Positions 32,968 through 41,720 of a stretch of 64,000 bases of DNA are shown piece after piece; position 1 is the first letter of the stretch, and each line of letters starts with the position of its first letter. Source of the DNA: Pseudomonas gingeri. Its GTDB lineage: Bacteria > Pseudomonadota > Gammaproteobacteria > Pseudomonadales > Pseudomonadaceae. The DNA is taken from the NCBI RefSeq assembly GCF_013385425.1, contig NZ_JACAQA010000025.1, positions 1-64,000 of the forward strand, read 5' to 3'. The position numbers and the translations under genes are program-made. A model generated the notes under the pieces. That model was not told where the DNA came from. It made no database searches and saw only the letters and a program-made list of their open reading frames with translations.

Positions 32968-35364
32968 ATGCCCATGACTCCCCAGCAACGCGCCCTCGGC
33001 GCGTTGAAGCGTCCGGCCGCCCTTTTGCCGGCTGGACGCCTGTCAACCCTGAACCACGCCCTGCTCTCGGCTCTGGCCAGCGGCCTGGTGCTGCTGCCGA
33101 CCGCCCTGCCGGTACACGCCGACACCCCGGCGCCGAGCACCAGCAGTGCCGACGCCAACCCCATCGTCCTCGGCAATGTCACGGTGACCGCCGACGACCA
33201 GGTACAGCCGCTGCCCCATGCTATCGCCAGCGCCCCGGCGGTGGTGGAAAGCCGCAGCGCCGAGCAGATCCAGGACAGCGTCAACCTGATGACCTCGGCC
33301 GAGGCCCTGAAATACCTGCCAAGCCTCGAAGTGCGCGAACGCTATATCGGCGACCGCAACGGCATCGTCTCCACCCGCACCACCGGGACCGTGTCCAGCG
33401 CCCAGTCGCTGGTCTACGCCGACGACCTGCTGCTCTCCAACCTGCTGGGCAACAGCTACAGCTTCCCGCCGCGCTGGGGCCTGGTCTCGCCCAGCGAGAT
33501 TTCCCGGGTCGACGTCATGTATGGGCCGTTCAGCGCGCTTTACCCGGGCAACTCCCTGGGCGGCGTGGTCACCCTGGAAACCCGCATGCCGACCCGCCCG
33601 GAATTCCACGCGGCAATCACTGGCGCGCAACAGGACTTCAAGCTCTACGGCACCCACGAGAACTACAACAGCGGCAACGTCAGCCTGGCCGGCGGCAACC
33701 GCGTCGGGCCGTTCTCGGCCTGGGTCTCCTACGACCATCTCGACGCCCAGGGCCAGCCGATGAGCTTTGCCACCTCCAGCCTCTCGAGCAGGACCGCCGC
33801 GGCCTCGGCCACCCGCGTCAGCGGCGCGCAGCAGGACACCGACCAGAACGGCAACCCGCGCCTGGTGTTCGGCGGCTATTCCATCGACCACAGCGTCCAG
33901 GACCAGGGCAAGCTCAAGCTTGGCTGGGACATCAACCCGGACGTCACTGCGATCTACACCCTGGGTTTGTGGGCCGACGACTCCCATACCAGCGTCGACA
34001 GCTACCTGAAGAACAGCGCCGGCCAGACCTTCTACAATGGCCCGGTGAATATCGGCGGCAAGGCCTACACGGTGTCAGGCCTCAACCCCGGCAGCACCGA
34101 CGAGCTGCATATCCTCAATGCCCTGTCGGTGGGCAGCGATACCCGGGGCCCGTTCGACTGGCATGCCGCCTACAGCAACTACCAGTACCTCAACGAAGAA
34201 TCGCGCTCGGCTTCCAACTATGGCCAGACCTCGGCCGGCACCCGCCAGGTGCAGGACGGTACCGGTTGGCAGACCGGAGAGCTGCGCGGGATCTGGCGTC
34301 CGCAACCGCTGTTCGGCCAGGCCCATGAAGTCACCTTCGGCTATCACATCGATGACTACCTGCTGAAGCAGGACACCTACCAGGTCAGCGACTGGCAAAA
34401 CGGCAACGGCGGAGCGAAGAGCGCGGCCTCCGGCGGCGAGACCCGCACCCAGGCACTGTACCTGCAGGACGTCTGGAAACTGGCGCCGCGCTGGACCCTG
34501 ACCCTCGGTGGCCGCGAGGAATACTGGCAAGCCTTCGACGGCTTCAACCTCAACACCGCGACCACCCCGGCCCAGGTCAGCTACCCCGACCAGCGTCGCC
34601 ACAACTTCTCGCCCAAGGCGGCGCTGGCCTTCGACATCACTCCGGAACTGCAAACACGCTTTTCCTACGGCCGAGCGGTGCGCTACCCGACGGTGACCGA
34701 GCTGTTCCAGCAGGTCACCAGCGGCAACCAGCTGGTACAGAACAACCCCAACCTCAAACCCGAGGACGTGCAATCCTACGACTGGACCACGCAGTACAGC
34801 TGGAGCCAGTACCAGATGCGCGTCTCGCTGTTCCAGGAGAATCGCCGCAACGCCCTGTTCTCGCAGACCGACACCACGGTCAGCCCCAACCTGACCCAGG
34901 TCGAGAACATCGACCGCGCACGTATCCGTGGCGTGGAAACCGCCCTCGATGCCCACGACGTCGGCCTCGACGGACTGGACCTGTCGGGCAGCCTCACCTA
35001 TGCCGAATCCGAGGTGCAGCAGGACAGCCTGGCGCCGGCCGCCGAAGGCAAGGAGTTCCCGCGTATCCCGCGCTGGCGCAGCCGGATCTCGGCGGTCTAC
35101 CACCAGAACGCGCAGCTGACCTACGCCCTCGGCTACCGCTACTCCAGCGGCGCCTACAGCACCCTGCTGAACACCGACAGCAACCATGACACCTATGGCG
35201 GCATCAGCAGCTACAGCGTGTTCGACATCAAGGCCAGCTACAAGATCGACGCGCACCTGACGGCCTCGGCCGGCGTCGACAACCTGGGCAATGAAAAGTA
35301 CTTCGTCAGCCCGCATCCCTATCAGCAGCGCACCGCCTTCCTGGGGCTCAACTATGACTATTGA
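32968..35364 (+). CDS. TonB-dependent outer-membrane receptor (probable copper/metal uptake)
   Basis: 798 residues. A long signal region ends near VHADTPA (about 51); a TonB box-like GNVTVTADD follows (69-77). The plug domain (about 85-205) includes LPSLEVRERYIGDRNG and VDVMYGPFSALYPGNSLGGVV, and the barrel occupies the rest, ending in LGLNYDY with an aromatic C-terminus. The plug is intact and the barrel length is normal. It imports a metal or metal complex with TonB energy. Copper is inferred because the gene lies between a DUF2946 protein and a PepSY protein with a Met/His loop; a siderophore is the alternative. Confidence 0.9.
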   Translation: MPMTPQQRALGALKRPAALLPAGRLSTLNHALLSALASGLVLLPTALPVHADTPAPSTSSADANPIVLGNVTVTADDQVQPLPHAIASAPAVVESRSAEQIQDSVNLMTSAEALKYLPSLEVRERYIGDRNGIVSTRTTGTVSSAQSLVYADDLLLSNLLGNSYSFPPRWGLVSPSEISRVDVMYGPFSALYPGNSLGGVVTLETRMPTRPEFHAAITGAQQDFKLYGTHENYNSGNVSLAGGNRVGPFSAWVSYDHLDAQGQPMSFATSSLSSRTAAASATRVSGAQQDTDQNGNPRLVFGGYSIDHSVQDQGKLKLGWDINPDVTAIYTLGLWADDSHTSVDSYLKNSAGQTFYNGPVNIGGKAYTVSGLNPGSTDELHILNALSVGSDTRGPFDWHAAYSNYQYLNEESRSASNYGQTSAGTRQVQDGTGWQTGELRGIWRPQPLFGQAHEVTFGYHIDDYLLKQDTYQVSDWQNGNGGAKSAASGGETRTQALYLQDVWKLAPRWTLTLGGREEYWQAFDGFNLNTATTPAQVSYPDQRRHNFSPKAALAFDITPELQTRFSYGRAVRYPTVTELFQQVTSGNQLVQNNPNLKPEDVQSYDWTTQYSWSQYQMRVSLFQENRRNALFSQTDTTVSPNLTQVENIDRARIRGVETALDAHDVGLDGLDLSGSLTYAESEVQQDSLAPAAEGKEFPRIPRWRSRISAVYHQNAQLTYALGYRYSSGAYSTLLNTDSNHDTYGGISSYSVFDIKASYKIDAHLTASAGVDNLGNEKYFVSPHPYQQRTAFLGLNYDY

Positions 35365-35409
35365 TCCGGCACTGCACGACGCCATTCACCAGAGCGGGAG
35401 CCACGCCCC

Positions 35410-36795
35410 ATGACCACGCTCACAACGGCCAACAAGCGCGCAGGGCTCTATCGGCTGATCTGGCGCTGGCATTTCTATGCCGGCCTGTTCTGCATTCCCT
35501 TTGTCCTCGCCCTGTCGCTGAGCGGTTCGATCTACCTGTTCCGTCCGCAGATCGACGCGTTGCTCGACAGCCCCTACAACCACGTCCAGGCCGATGCGTC
35601 ACGGAGGCCGATCAGTGAACAGATACAAGCGGCCCTGGCGTTGGTGCCCGGCAGCGTAGTCAACGCCTATCAACTGCCGGACGGCCCGACCGAGGCCGTG
35701 CAGATCCTGGTGGGTAAAGGCGATGCGTTGCAGCGGGTCTATATCGACCCGGTGACGGCCAAGGTGGTGCACCAGGTGGCGGATGACGAGCGCTTCACCC
35801 GCCAGCTGTTCCACTTGCACGGTGAATTGCTGATGGGCGGCCTGGGTTCGGCGCTGGTGGAACTGGCCGCCGGCTGGACCATTGTCATGCTGCTTTCCGG
35901 GCTCTATCTCTGGTGGCCGAAAGGCGGTCGCCTGGCCGGGGTCATCTATCCGCGACTGGGCCAACGTGGCCGGCTGTTCTGGCGGGACCTGCATGCGGTG
36001 GTCGGCTTCTGGATCTCGCTGTTCGCGGTCCTGCTGATCCTCAGCGGCCTGCCCTGGGCGACCGTTTGGGGCGGCGCCCTCAAGGAAGTGCGGCAGTGGG
36101 CCGCGAGCCACGCCGTGGAACAGGACTGGACCACCGGCCGGGCTTCGGAAATGGCCCAGCGGCGGGCGATGAACATGCCCATGACCGACGAGCACGCCAA
36201 TATGCCTGGCATGCACCACGATATGCCGATACCGACGAGCCCCCCCATCGCTCCGGACTACAGCCCGCTGGAGCGCCTGGTGCCAATGGTCCAGGCGCTA
36301 CACCTGCCGTCGCCGGTTCTGATCACCCCGCCCTCGGCACAGTCACCCAAATGGACCGCCCGCTCCGACGCTGCGAACCGCCCACAGCGGGTCAACCTGA
36401 CGCTAGACCCGGTCGGCGGCACGGTGCTCAAGCGTGTCGACTTCAGCCAGCGTCCCCTGCTCGACCGTGTCATCGGCTACGGCGTGGCGGTCCACGAAGG
36501 CCAACTGTTCGGCCTGGCCAACCAGTTGCTCGGCCTGCTCACCACCTTCGGCCTGATGACCCTGTCCCTCAGCGCCCTGGTGCTCTGGTGGCGCCGACGC
36601 CCCCAGGGCGCCCTCGGCGCACCGCCGGCCCTGGCCGAAAGCCGTTATCCGGCCGTCATGCTCGGTGTGCTGGTGCTGCTCGGCCTGTACCTGCCCTTGC
36701 TCGGCGCCTCCATGCTGATGCTATGGCTGCTGGAGCGTTGCCTGCTGTCACGGGTCAGGCCGCTGCGCAACTTCCTCGGCCTGGCCGCCGGATAA
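35410..36795 (+). CDS. PepSY-associated TM-helix membrane protein with Met/His loop
   Basis: 461 residues of the PepSY_TM (PiuB-like) family, with N-terminal membrane helix (about 24-45), a PepSY periplasmic domain, further helices at about 150-170 and 195-215, and C-terminal helices at about 365-385 and 415-445. The periplasmic loop 254-272 has six methionines (254, 256, 258, 265, 268, 272) and three histidines (262, 269, 270), a typical soft-metal ligand set. It is encoded 45 bases after the receptor, implying a shared operon. Such proteins act as inner-membrane reductases or carriers in metal acquisition; copper is inferred. Confidence 0.82.
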   Translation: MTTLTTANKRAGLYRLIWRWHFYAGLFCIPFVLALSLSGSIYLFRPQIDALLDSPYNHVQADASRRPISEQIQAALALVPGSVVNAYQLPDGPTEAVQILVGKGDALQRVYIDPVTAKVVHQVADDERFTRQLFHLHGELLMGGLGSALVELAAGWTIVMLLSGLYLWWPKGGRLAGVIYPRLGQRGRLFWRDLHAVVGFWISLFAVLLILSGLPWATVWGGALKEVRQWAASHAVEQDWTTGRASEMAQRRAMNMPMTDEHANMPGMHHDMPIPTSPPIAPDYSPLERLVPMVQALHLPSPVLITPPSAQSPKWTARSDAANRPQRVNLTLDPVGGTVLKRVDFSQRPLLDRVIGYGVAVHEGQLFGLANQLLGLLTTFGLMTLSLSALVLWWRRRPQGALGAPPALAESRYPAVMLGVLVLLGLYLPLLGASMLMLWLLERCLLSRVRPLRNFLGLAAG

Positions 36796-36798
36796 GGC

Positions 36799-37236
36799 CT
36801 AGGCCCGGGGCGCCGGCCAGTTGTCGGGGATCACCGCAATCACGTCGATCTCCATCAGCCATTGCGGCTGGCCAAGCCCCGAGATCACCAGGCCGGTGGA
36901 GATCGGGAACACCCCCTTGAGCCATTTGCCGACCACCTGGTACACCGGCTCGCGGTAACGCGGGTCGATGATATAGGTGGTGGTCTTGACGATATGAGAG
37001 AGGTCCGAGCCGGCCTCTTCCAGCAGTTGCTTGACGTTTTTCATCGCCTGCTCGGCCTGCGCCCCGGGGTCGCCGAGCCCCACCAGATTGCCGTCGAAAT
37101 CGGTGCCGATCTGGCCACGGACATACACCGTGTTGCCCGCCCGCACGGCCTGGCACAGGTCATTGTCCAGCGACTGGTTCGGGTAGGTGTCCTTGGTGTT
37201 GAACATGCGGATACGCGTATGGGTGGGCGTGGACAT
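36799..37236 (-). CDS. RidA-family protein
   Basis: 145 residues of the RidA/YjgF superfamily, with YVRGQIGTDFDGN near residue 40 and WLMEIDVIAVIPD at the C-terminus. The canonical catalytic Arg near the C-terminus (R105 in archetypal RidA, IEMEVVAV context) is not obvious, so it may belong to a subgroup other than the imine deaminase. GAGGAG precedes ATG 37236. It is downstream of the flavin monooxygenase in the same orientation, and may process an imine or enamine from that pathway. It is convergent with the PepSY gene. Confidence 0.85.
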   Translation of the reverse strand: MSTPTHTRIRMFNTKDTYPNQSLDNDLCQAVRAGNTVYVRGQIGTDFDGNLVGLGDPGAQAEQAMKNVKQLLEEAGSDLSHIVKTTTYIIDPRYREPVYQVVGKWLKGVFPISTGLVISGLGQPQWLMEIDVIAVIPDNWPAPRA

Positions 37237-37291
37237 TGATAACTCCTCGAAAGAAAGACAACGCCGCACAGCGCAGTGCGGCGGGCGGACA

Positions 37292-38611
37292 TCAAGCGCT
37301 GACGGCGGACCGGGTCACTGAGGGGCTGGCAGCGGCCATATCCGCCTCACGCTGGGCGGCATCGCGATAGGTGAGGTACTGGCGCTGGATGGCAATCTGA
37401 TCGGCGATGTATTTGGCATCGTGCCAAACACCCCAGATAAACGACGAACCCCGGCGTGACTGCCACGGCAGCCCGAGAAAGTAGATCCCCGACTCGCTGG
37501 ACACACCGCGCTGATGGCGTGGCTTGCCCTTGTCGTCGAAGGCATCGACCTTCATCCAGCTGTAATCGGTGGCAAAGCCGGTGGCCCAGATAATCGTGGT
37601 GATGCCCGCTTCGGCCAGGTCGAGTTGGAGAATCGGCCGGGTCACACACTCGGGATCCGGGAAGGTGCGACGGGCCTCCGGGTCCGGCGGCAGGTCGAGG
37701 CCGTTGCGCTCGATATAGGCGTCAGCGGCATTGAGCAGCGCGAGATAATTCTCGTCGCCCCGGTCCAGATTGTCCGCCAGGTCGGCCTGGAAACTGACCA
37801 CACCGTTATCGAACGACCGGGTCAGCCCCACCAGTTTCAGGCCGCGCTGGGCCAGCTCGCGGAAGTCCACCGTGCGCCCGCCCTCGGCGCCGCTGACGGC
37901 AATGGTCACGTGCTCCCTACCCGGCTTCATGGCCGCCGCATCCCATTCGCCGAGTACCCCCAGCCACCAGCAGAAATCACGCTGGCGATAGGCCCGTGGA
38001 GGCCGGTCGTGCTGGCCCACCGAGAGGTACACGGTGCGGCCGCCGCGTTGCAGCTCATCGGCGATCTGCGTCCCCGAAGAACCGGCACCCACCACCAGCA
38101 CGGCGCCCGCGGGCAATTGCTGGGGATTGCGGTACTGCGCGGAGTGGATCTGGTTGAGGCCGGGGTCCCGGGGCGCAATCGCCGGAATCACCGGGCGCTG
38201 GAACGGCCCGGTGGCCACCACCACGCGACGGGTCTGGATCACGCCCTCGGAGGTTTCCACGGTGAAGCCCGGCCGGCCGCTATTGCGCTCGACCTTTTTC
38301 ACTTCCACACCGGTGCGGATCGGCGCATTGAACTTGCGGGCATAGGCCTCGAAATAATCCGCCACCCGCTCTTTCGGGGCGAAGGCATCCGGACTGAGAT
38401 CATCGAACTCCAGGCCTGGAAAACGATCGTGCCAGGCCGGCCCATTGGCCACCAGCGAATCCCAGCGGCCGCTGCGCCAGGCTTCGGCAATACGATTGCG
38501 TTCGAGCACCAGGTGCGGCACGCCGAGTTTGCTCAGATGCTCGCTCATGGCCACGCCGGCCTGGCCGGCGCCCACAACAAGCGTATCGATTTCAATGATT
38601 CCAGCTGTCAT
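37292..38611 (-). CDS. Flavin-containing monooxygenase-like oxidoreductase
   Basis: 439 residues with two Rossmann folds: FAD-binding GAGQAG (14-19) and NADPH-binding GAGSSG (175-180), the layout of class B flavin monooxygenases and related YUCCA/CzcO-like enzymes. VVATGPFQRPVIP (131-143) is the family's ATG-like linker. It would oxygenate an amine, sulfide or ketone using NADPH and oxygen. It lies between a TetR gene and a RidA gene, all on the minus strand, suggesting a small regulated catabolic unit. The exact substrate cannot be read. Confidence 0.85.
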   Translation of the reverse strand: MTAGIIEIDTLVVGAGQAGVAMSEHLSKLGVPHLVLERNRIAEAWRSGRWDSLVANGPAWHDRFPGLEFDDLSPDAFAPKERVADYFEAYARKFNAPIRTGVEVKKVERNSGRPGFTVETSEGVIQTRRVVVATGPFQRPVIPAIAPRDPGLNQIHSAQYRNPQQLPAGAVLVVGAGSSGTQIADELQRGGRTVYLSVGQHDRPPRAYRQRDFCWWLGVLGEWDAAAMKPGREHVTIAVSGAEGGRTVDFRELAQRGLKLVGLTRSFDNGVVSFQADLADNLDRGDENYLALLNAADAYIERNGLDLPPDPEARRTFPDPECVTRPILQLDLAEAGITTIIWATGFATDYSWMKVDAFDDKGKPRHQRGVSSESGIYFLGLPWQSRRGSSFIWGVWHDAKYIADQIAIQRQYLTYRDAAQREADMAAASPSVTRSAVSA

Positions 38612-38725
38612 GCCTGTGTCCTTCTCGAAGGCGAGTGTGCAGGCATTCTGTGCAGATACAGGGAATAGCGAAATTATGATTTTTGTCGTCGCAAGGCAGG
38701 AAAAAACTAGGCCTGGGGGGAAACC

Positions 38726-39358
38726 TCAGGCCGGCGCTGGAGTGGCCCCCTCCTGTTGGACCAGCATGCCGTGGCACATCAGCCCCAGGACACTGCGCAT
38801 GTGCCGGGCGTGGGCCTCACGGTCCGGGGTCGGTTCAGTGGCCAGGCGGATAAAGGCGACATTGGCGTACTGGTTGAACAGTGTCGCCGCCACCTCGATA
38901 TCCACGCTGTCGCGCACTTTGCCCAGGCGTTGAAAGTGCACCAGCAGCGCTTTGGTTTCCTCGATGACCGCGCTGTTCCACGGCTGCAAGGCCTGGGACA
39001 GCTCGCCGGTAAACAGCGACGGCGCCAGCTCCCGCCACAGGGAAGCGGGCATGGCCTGCAACTGATAATGGGTCATCAGCCCTTCAAGCTCGCACAAGGC
39101 CTCCAGCGGGTCGCTGTTGTCATCGAGATGGGCGCGCGCCTCGCGCATCGCCTGCTCGTCGGGGGCCTTGAGCAAGGCCACGAGAATCTCCTGCTTGCCG
39201 CCGAAATAATTCACCACCGTAGGTGCCGAGACCCCGGCCTGGTTGGCGATCTGCTCCAGGCTGGTGGCGGCGAAACCGTTGGCCTTGAACAGCAGCAGCG
39301 CGGCCTCGGCGATCACTTGCCGGCGCTGTTCCTTTTGCCGCTCTCTGAGTCCGCTCAT
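38726..39358 (-). CDS. TetR-family transcriptional regulator
   Basis: 210 residues starting ATG 39358 (the in-frame upstream region runs through the divergent promoter and is not used). The N-terminal TetR helix-turn-helix reads ALLLFKANGFAATSLEQIANQAGVSAPTVVNYFGGKQEIL within residues 15-60. The C-terminal ligand domain is about 140 residues. It precedes the flavin monooxygenase in the same direction and is divergent from the aminotransferase, so it could control both. Direct and inverted repeats in the intergenic region are listed separately. Confidence 0.88.
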   Translation of the reverse strand: MSGLRERQKEQRRQVIAEAALLLFKANGFAATSLEQIANQAGVSAPTVVNYFGGKQEILVALLKAPDEQAMREARAHLDDNSDPLEALCELEGLMTHYQLQAMPASLWRELAPSLFTGELSQALQPWNSAVIEETKALLVHFQRLGKVRDSVDIEVAATLFNQYANVAFIRLATEPTPDREAHARHMRSVLGLMCHGMLVQQEGATPAPA

Positions 39359-39443
39359 GTAGGTCCTGAGGTGATTTTTCGTAGGTCCAAGCCTACTGAA
39401 ATAGTTTTCCACCAACAAATATTTTCTTTACAAAAATATTTTT
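39359..39443. promoter_or_regulatory. Repeats in the TetR/aminotransferase divergent promoter
   Basis: GTAGGTCC occurs twice (39359-39366 and 39381-39388), one helical turn multiple apart. AAATATTTT (39417-39425) pairs with AAAATATTT (39433-39441). TetR proteins usually bind short inverted repeats, so either element could be the operator; the inverted one is also in an AT-rich promoter zone. Confidence 0.4.
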
Positions 39444-39488
39444 AAGTGCCAAATATTATTTAGCCACCCCACCCCAAGGAGATAATCC

Positions 39489-40871
39489 ATGTCCGCCGAA
39501 CTCGACCCCAATCGCAGCACCCGCGACTACCAGGCGTCCGATGCCGCCCACCACATCCATGCGTTCGTCGACCAGAAAGCGCTCAATGCGCAAGGCCCGC
39601 GGGTGATGGTCGGCGGCGACCGCCTGACGCTCTGGGACAATGATGGCAAGCGCTACCTGGACGGCATGTCGGGCCTGTGGTGCACCCACCTCGGTTATGG
39701 CCGCAAGGACCTGGCCGCCGCTGCCCACGCGCAGCTGGAACAACTGCCCTATTACAATATGTTCTTCCACACCACCCACCCGGCGGTGATCGAACTCTCC
39801 GAACTGCTGTTCAGCCTGTTGCCGTCCCACTACAGCCACGCCATCTATACCAACTCCGGCTCAGAGGCCAATGAGGTGCTGATCCGCACGGTGCGCCGGT
39901 TCTGGCAGGTGATGGGCAAGCCGGAGAAAAAAGTCATGATCGGCCGCTGGAACGGCTACCACGGCTCGACCCTGGCGGCGACCGCCCTGGGCGGCATGAA
40001 GTTCATGCATGAAATGGGCGGCACCATCCCGGATGTGGCGCACATCGACGAGCCCTACTGGTTCGCCCACGATGGCGATCTGAGCCCGGAGGCATTTGGC
40101 CTGCGCGCGGCCCGCCAGTTGGAAGAGAAAATCCTCGAACTGGGGGCCGACAAGGTCGCCGCCTTTGTCGCCGAGCCCTTCCAGGGTGCCGGCGGCATGA
40201 TCATTCCCCCCGCCACCTATTGGCCGGAAATCCAGCGCATCTGCCGTCAGTACGACGTGCTGCTGTGCGCCGACGAAGTCATCGGCGGCTTTGGCCGAAC
40301 CGGCGAATGGTTCGCCCACCAGACGTTCGGCTTCGAGCCCGATACGCTGTCGATTGCCAAGGGCCTGACCTCGGGCTACATCCCCATGGGTGGCCTGATC
40401 CTGTCGCGGCGCATGGCCGAAGCCCTGGTGGAAAAAGGCGGTGTTTTCGCCCACGGGCTGACCTACTCCGGCCACCCGGTGGCGGCGGCAGTGGCCATTG
40501 CCAACTTGAAGGCCTTGCGTGATGAAGGCGTGGTGCAGCAGGTGAAAACCGACACCGGGCCTTATCTGCAGAACTGCTTGCGGGAAGTGTTCGGCGAGCA
40601 TCCGCTGGTAGGCGAGATCCAGGGCGTCGGCCTGGTCGCCGCGCTGCAGTTCGCCGAAGACAAGGCCAGTCGCAAGCGCTTTGCCAACGAGAACGAGATC
40701 GCCTGGCGCTGCCGCACCCTCGGTTTCGAGGAAGGCCTGATCATCCGCTCGACCCTGGGCCGCATGATCATGGCGCCGGCCCTGATCGCCACGCGGGCGG
40801 AGCTGGACGAACTGGTGGACAAGACTCGCATCGCGGTTGATCGCACAGCCCGCGAGTACGGCCGCCTGTAA
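39489..40871 (+). CDS. Class III (omega) aminotransferase, SpuC-like
   Basis: 460-residue PLP-dependent class III aminotransferase. NSGSEAN (122-128) binds the cofactor phosphate, ADEVIGGFGRTG (261-272) carries the PLP-pairing Asp, and K291 in SIAKGLTSGY is the Schiff-base lysine. It resembles putrescine:pyruvate and beta-alanine:pyruvate aminotransferases of Pseudomonas. AAGGAG at 39475-39480 fixes the start. It is divergent from the TetR gene and followed by DUF1028 and M20 genes, so it probably deaminates an amine or omega-amino acid in the same pathway. Confidence 0.9.
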   Translation: MSAELDPNRSTRDYQASDAAHHIHAFVDQKALNAQGPRVMVGGDRLTLWDNDGKRYLDGMSGLWCTHLGYGRKDLAAAAHAQLEQLPYYNMFFHTTHPAVIELSELLFSLLPSHYSHAIYTNSGSEANEVLIRTVRRFWQVMGKPEKKVMIGRWNGYHGSTLAATALGGMKFMHEMGGTIPDVAHIDEPYWFAHDGDLSPEAFGLRAARQLEEKILELGADKVAAFVAEPFQGAGGMIIPPATYWPEIQRICRQYDVLLCADEVIGGFGRTGEWFAHQTFGFEPDTLSIAKGLTSGYIPMGGLILSRRMAEALVEKGGVFAHGLTYSGHPVAAAVAIANLKALRDEGVVQQVKTDTGPYLQNCLREVFGEHPLVGEIQGVGLVAALQFAEDKASRKRFANENEIAWRCRTLGFEEGLIIRSTLGRMIMAPALIATRAELDELVDKTRIAVDRTAREYGRL

Positions 40872-41045
40872 CGCCCGACGCCCACTGACAAGTTTTTACT
40901 TAACCAAGCGCCATAAAAAACCTCGTTTCGCCCGCTGCCGCTGATGGACAGAATGCAGTCATACCCAATCCCCGCCCGGGCAGCCTCTGCGCAGGCTGTC
41001 CGGGGCGCGGATGGCGACTCTGGACGGAAACAGGATCACCCCACC

Positions 41046-41720
41046 ATGACGTTTTCAATCGTCGCCCGTTGTGCCGAAACAGGCCAATTGGGCATAGCCA
41101 TCAGTTCATCCAGCATTGCCGTCGGCGCCCGTTGCCCCTGGCTGCGCCCCAGTGTGGGGGCGGTCGCCACCCAGAACATCACCCTCCCCGCTCTCGGCCC
41201 GCAGGTGCTCGACCAGCTGGAACTCGGGCTGTCGCCTGCGCAAGCCCTGGACAAGGCGCTGACCCGCAACGGCTACAGTCAATTCAGGCAGTTGACCGCC
41301 ATCGATCACCTGGGCAACACCGCGCACTTCAGTGGCGGCGAAACCCTGGGCTGCCACAATGCGCTGTCCGGCGAGCAGTGTGTGGCCGCCGGAAACATGC
41401 TGGCGAACCCGGGGGTGATCGAAGCCCTGGTGTACACCTTCGAAACCAGCGGCGGGCAACTCGCCGATCGCCTGGTCGCCGCCATGCAAGCCGCGGTGGC
41501 GGCCGGTGGCGAAGCAGGACCCGTGCATTCGGCGGCCATGGTGGTGGTCGGCGAACTGATCTGGCCGATCATCGACCTGCGGGTCGACTGGGCGGATGAA
41601 GACCCGGTGGGCAAGCTGGCGCAACTCTGGGCCGACTACAGCCCGCAAGTGCAGGACTATATCGTCCGCGCCCTGGACCCGACCAAGGCGCCCAGCTACG
41701 GCGTGCCCGGAGATGAATAG
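41046..41720 (+). CDS. DUF1028 family protein (Ntn-hydrolase-like)
   Basis: 224 residues of the DUF1028 family, with MTFSIVARCAETGQLGIAISS at the start and GAVATQNITLPALGP near residue 40. The fold is proposed to be Ntn-hydrolase-like, but no activity is established that I can name with confidence. ATG 41046 is chosen as the family's usual start; the in-frame upstream sequence is not conserved-looking. The stop is immediately followed by the M20 gene start with no gap, so the two are coupled. Pairing with M20 and RidA genes is common and suggests amide or ureide metabolism. Confidence 0.82.
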   Translation: MTFSIVARCAETGQLGIAISSSSIAVGARCPWLRPSVGAVATQNITLPALGPQVLDQLELGLSPAQALDKALTRNGYSQFRQLTAIDHLGNTAHFSGGETLGCHNALSGEQCVAAGNMLANPGVIEALVYTFETSGGQLADRLVAAMQAAVAAGGEAGPVHSAAMVVVGELIWPIIDLRVDWADEDPVGKLAQLWADYSPQVQDYIVRALDPTKAPSYGVPGDE

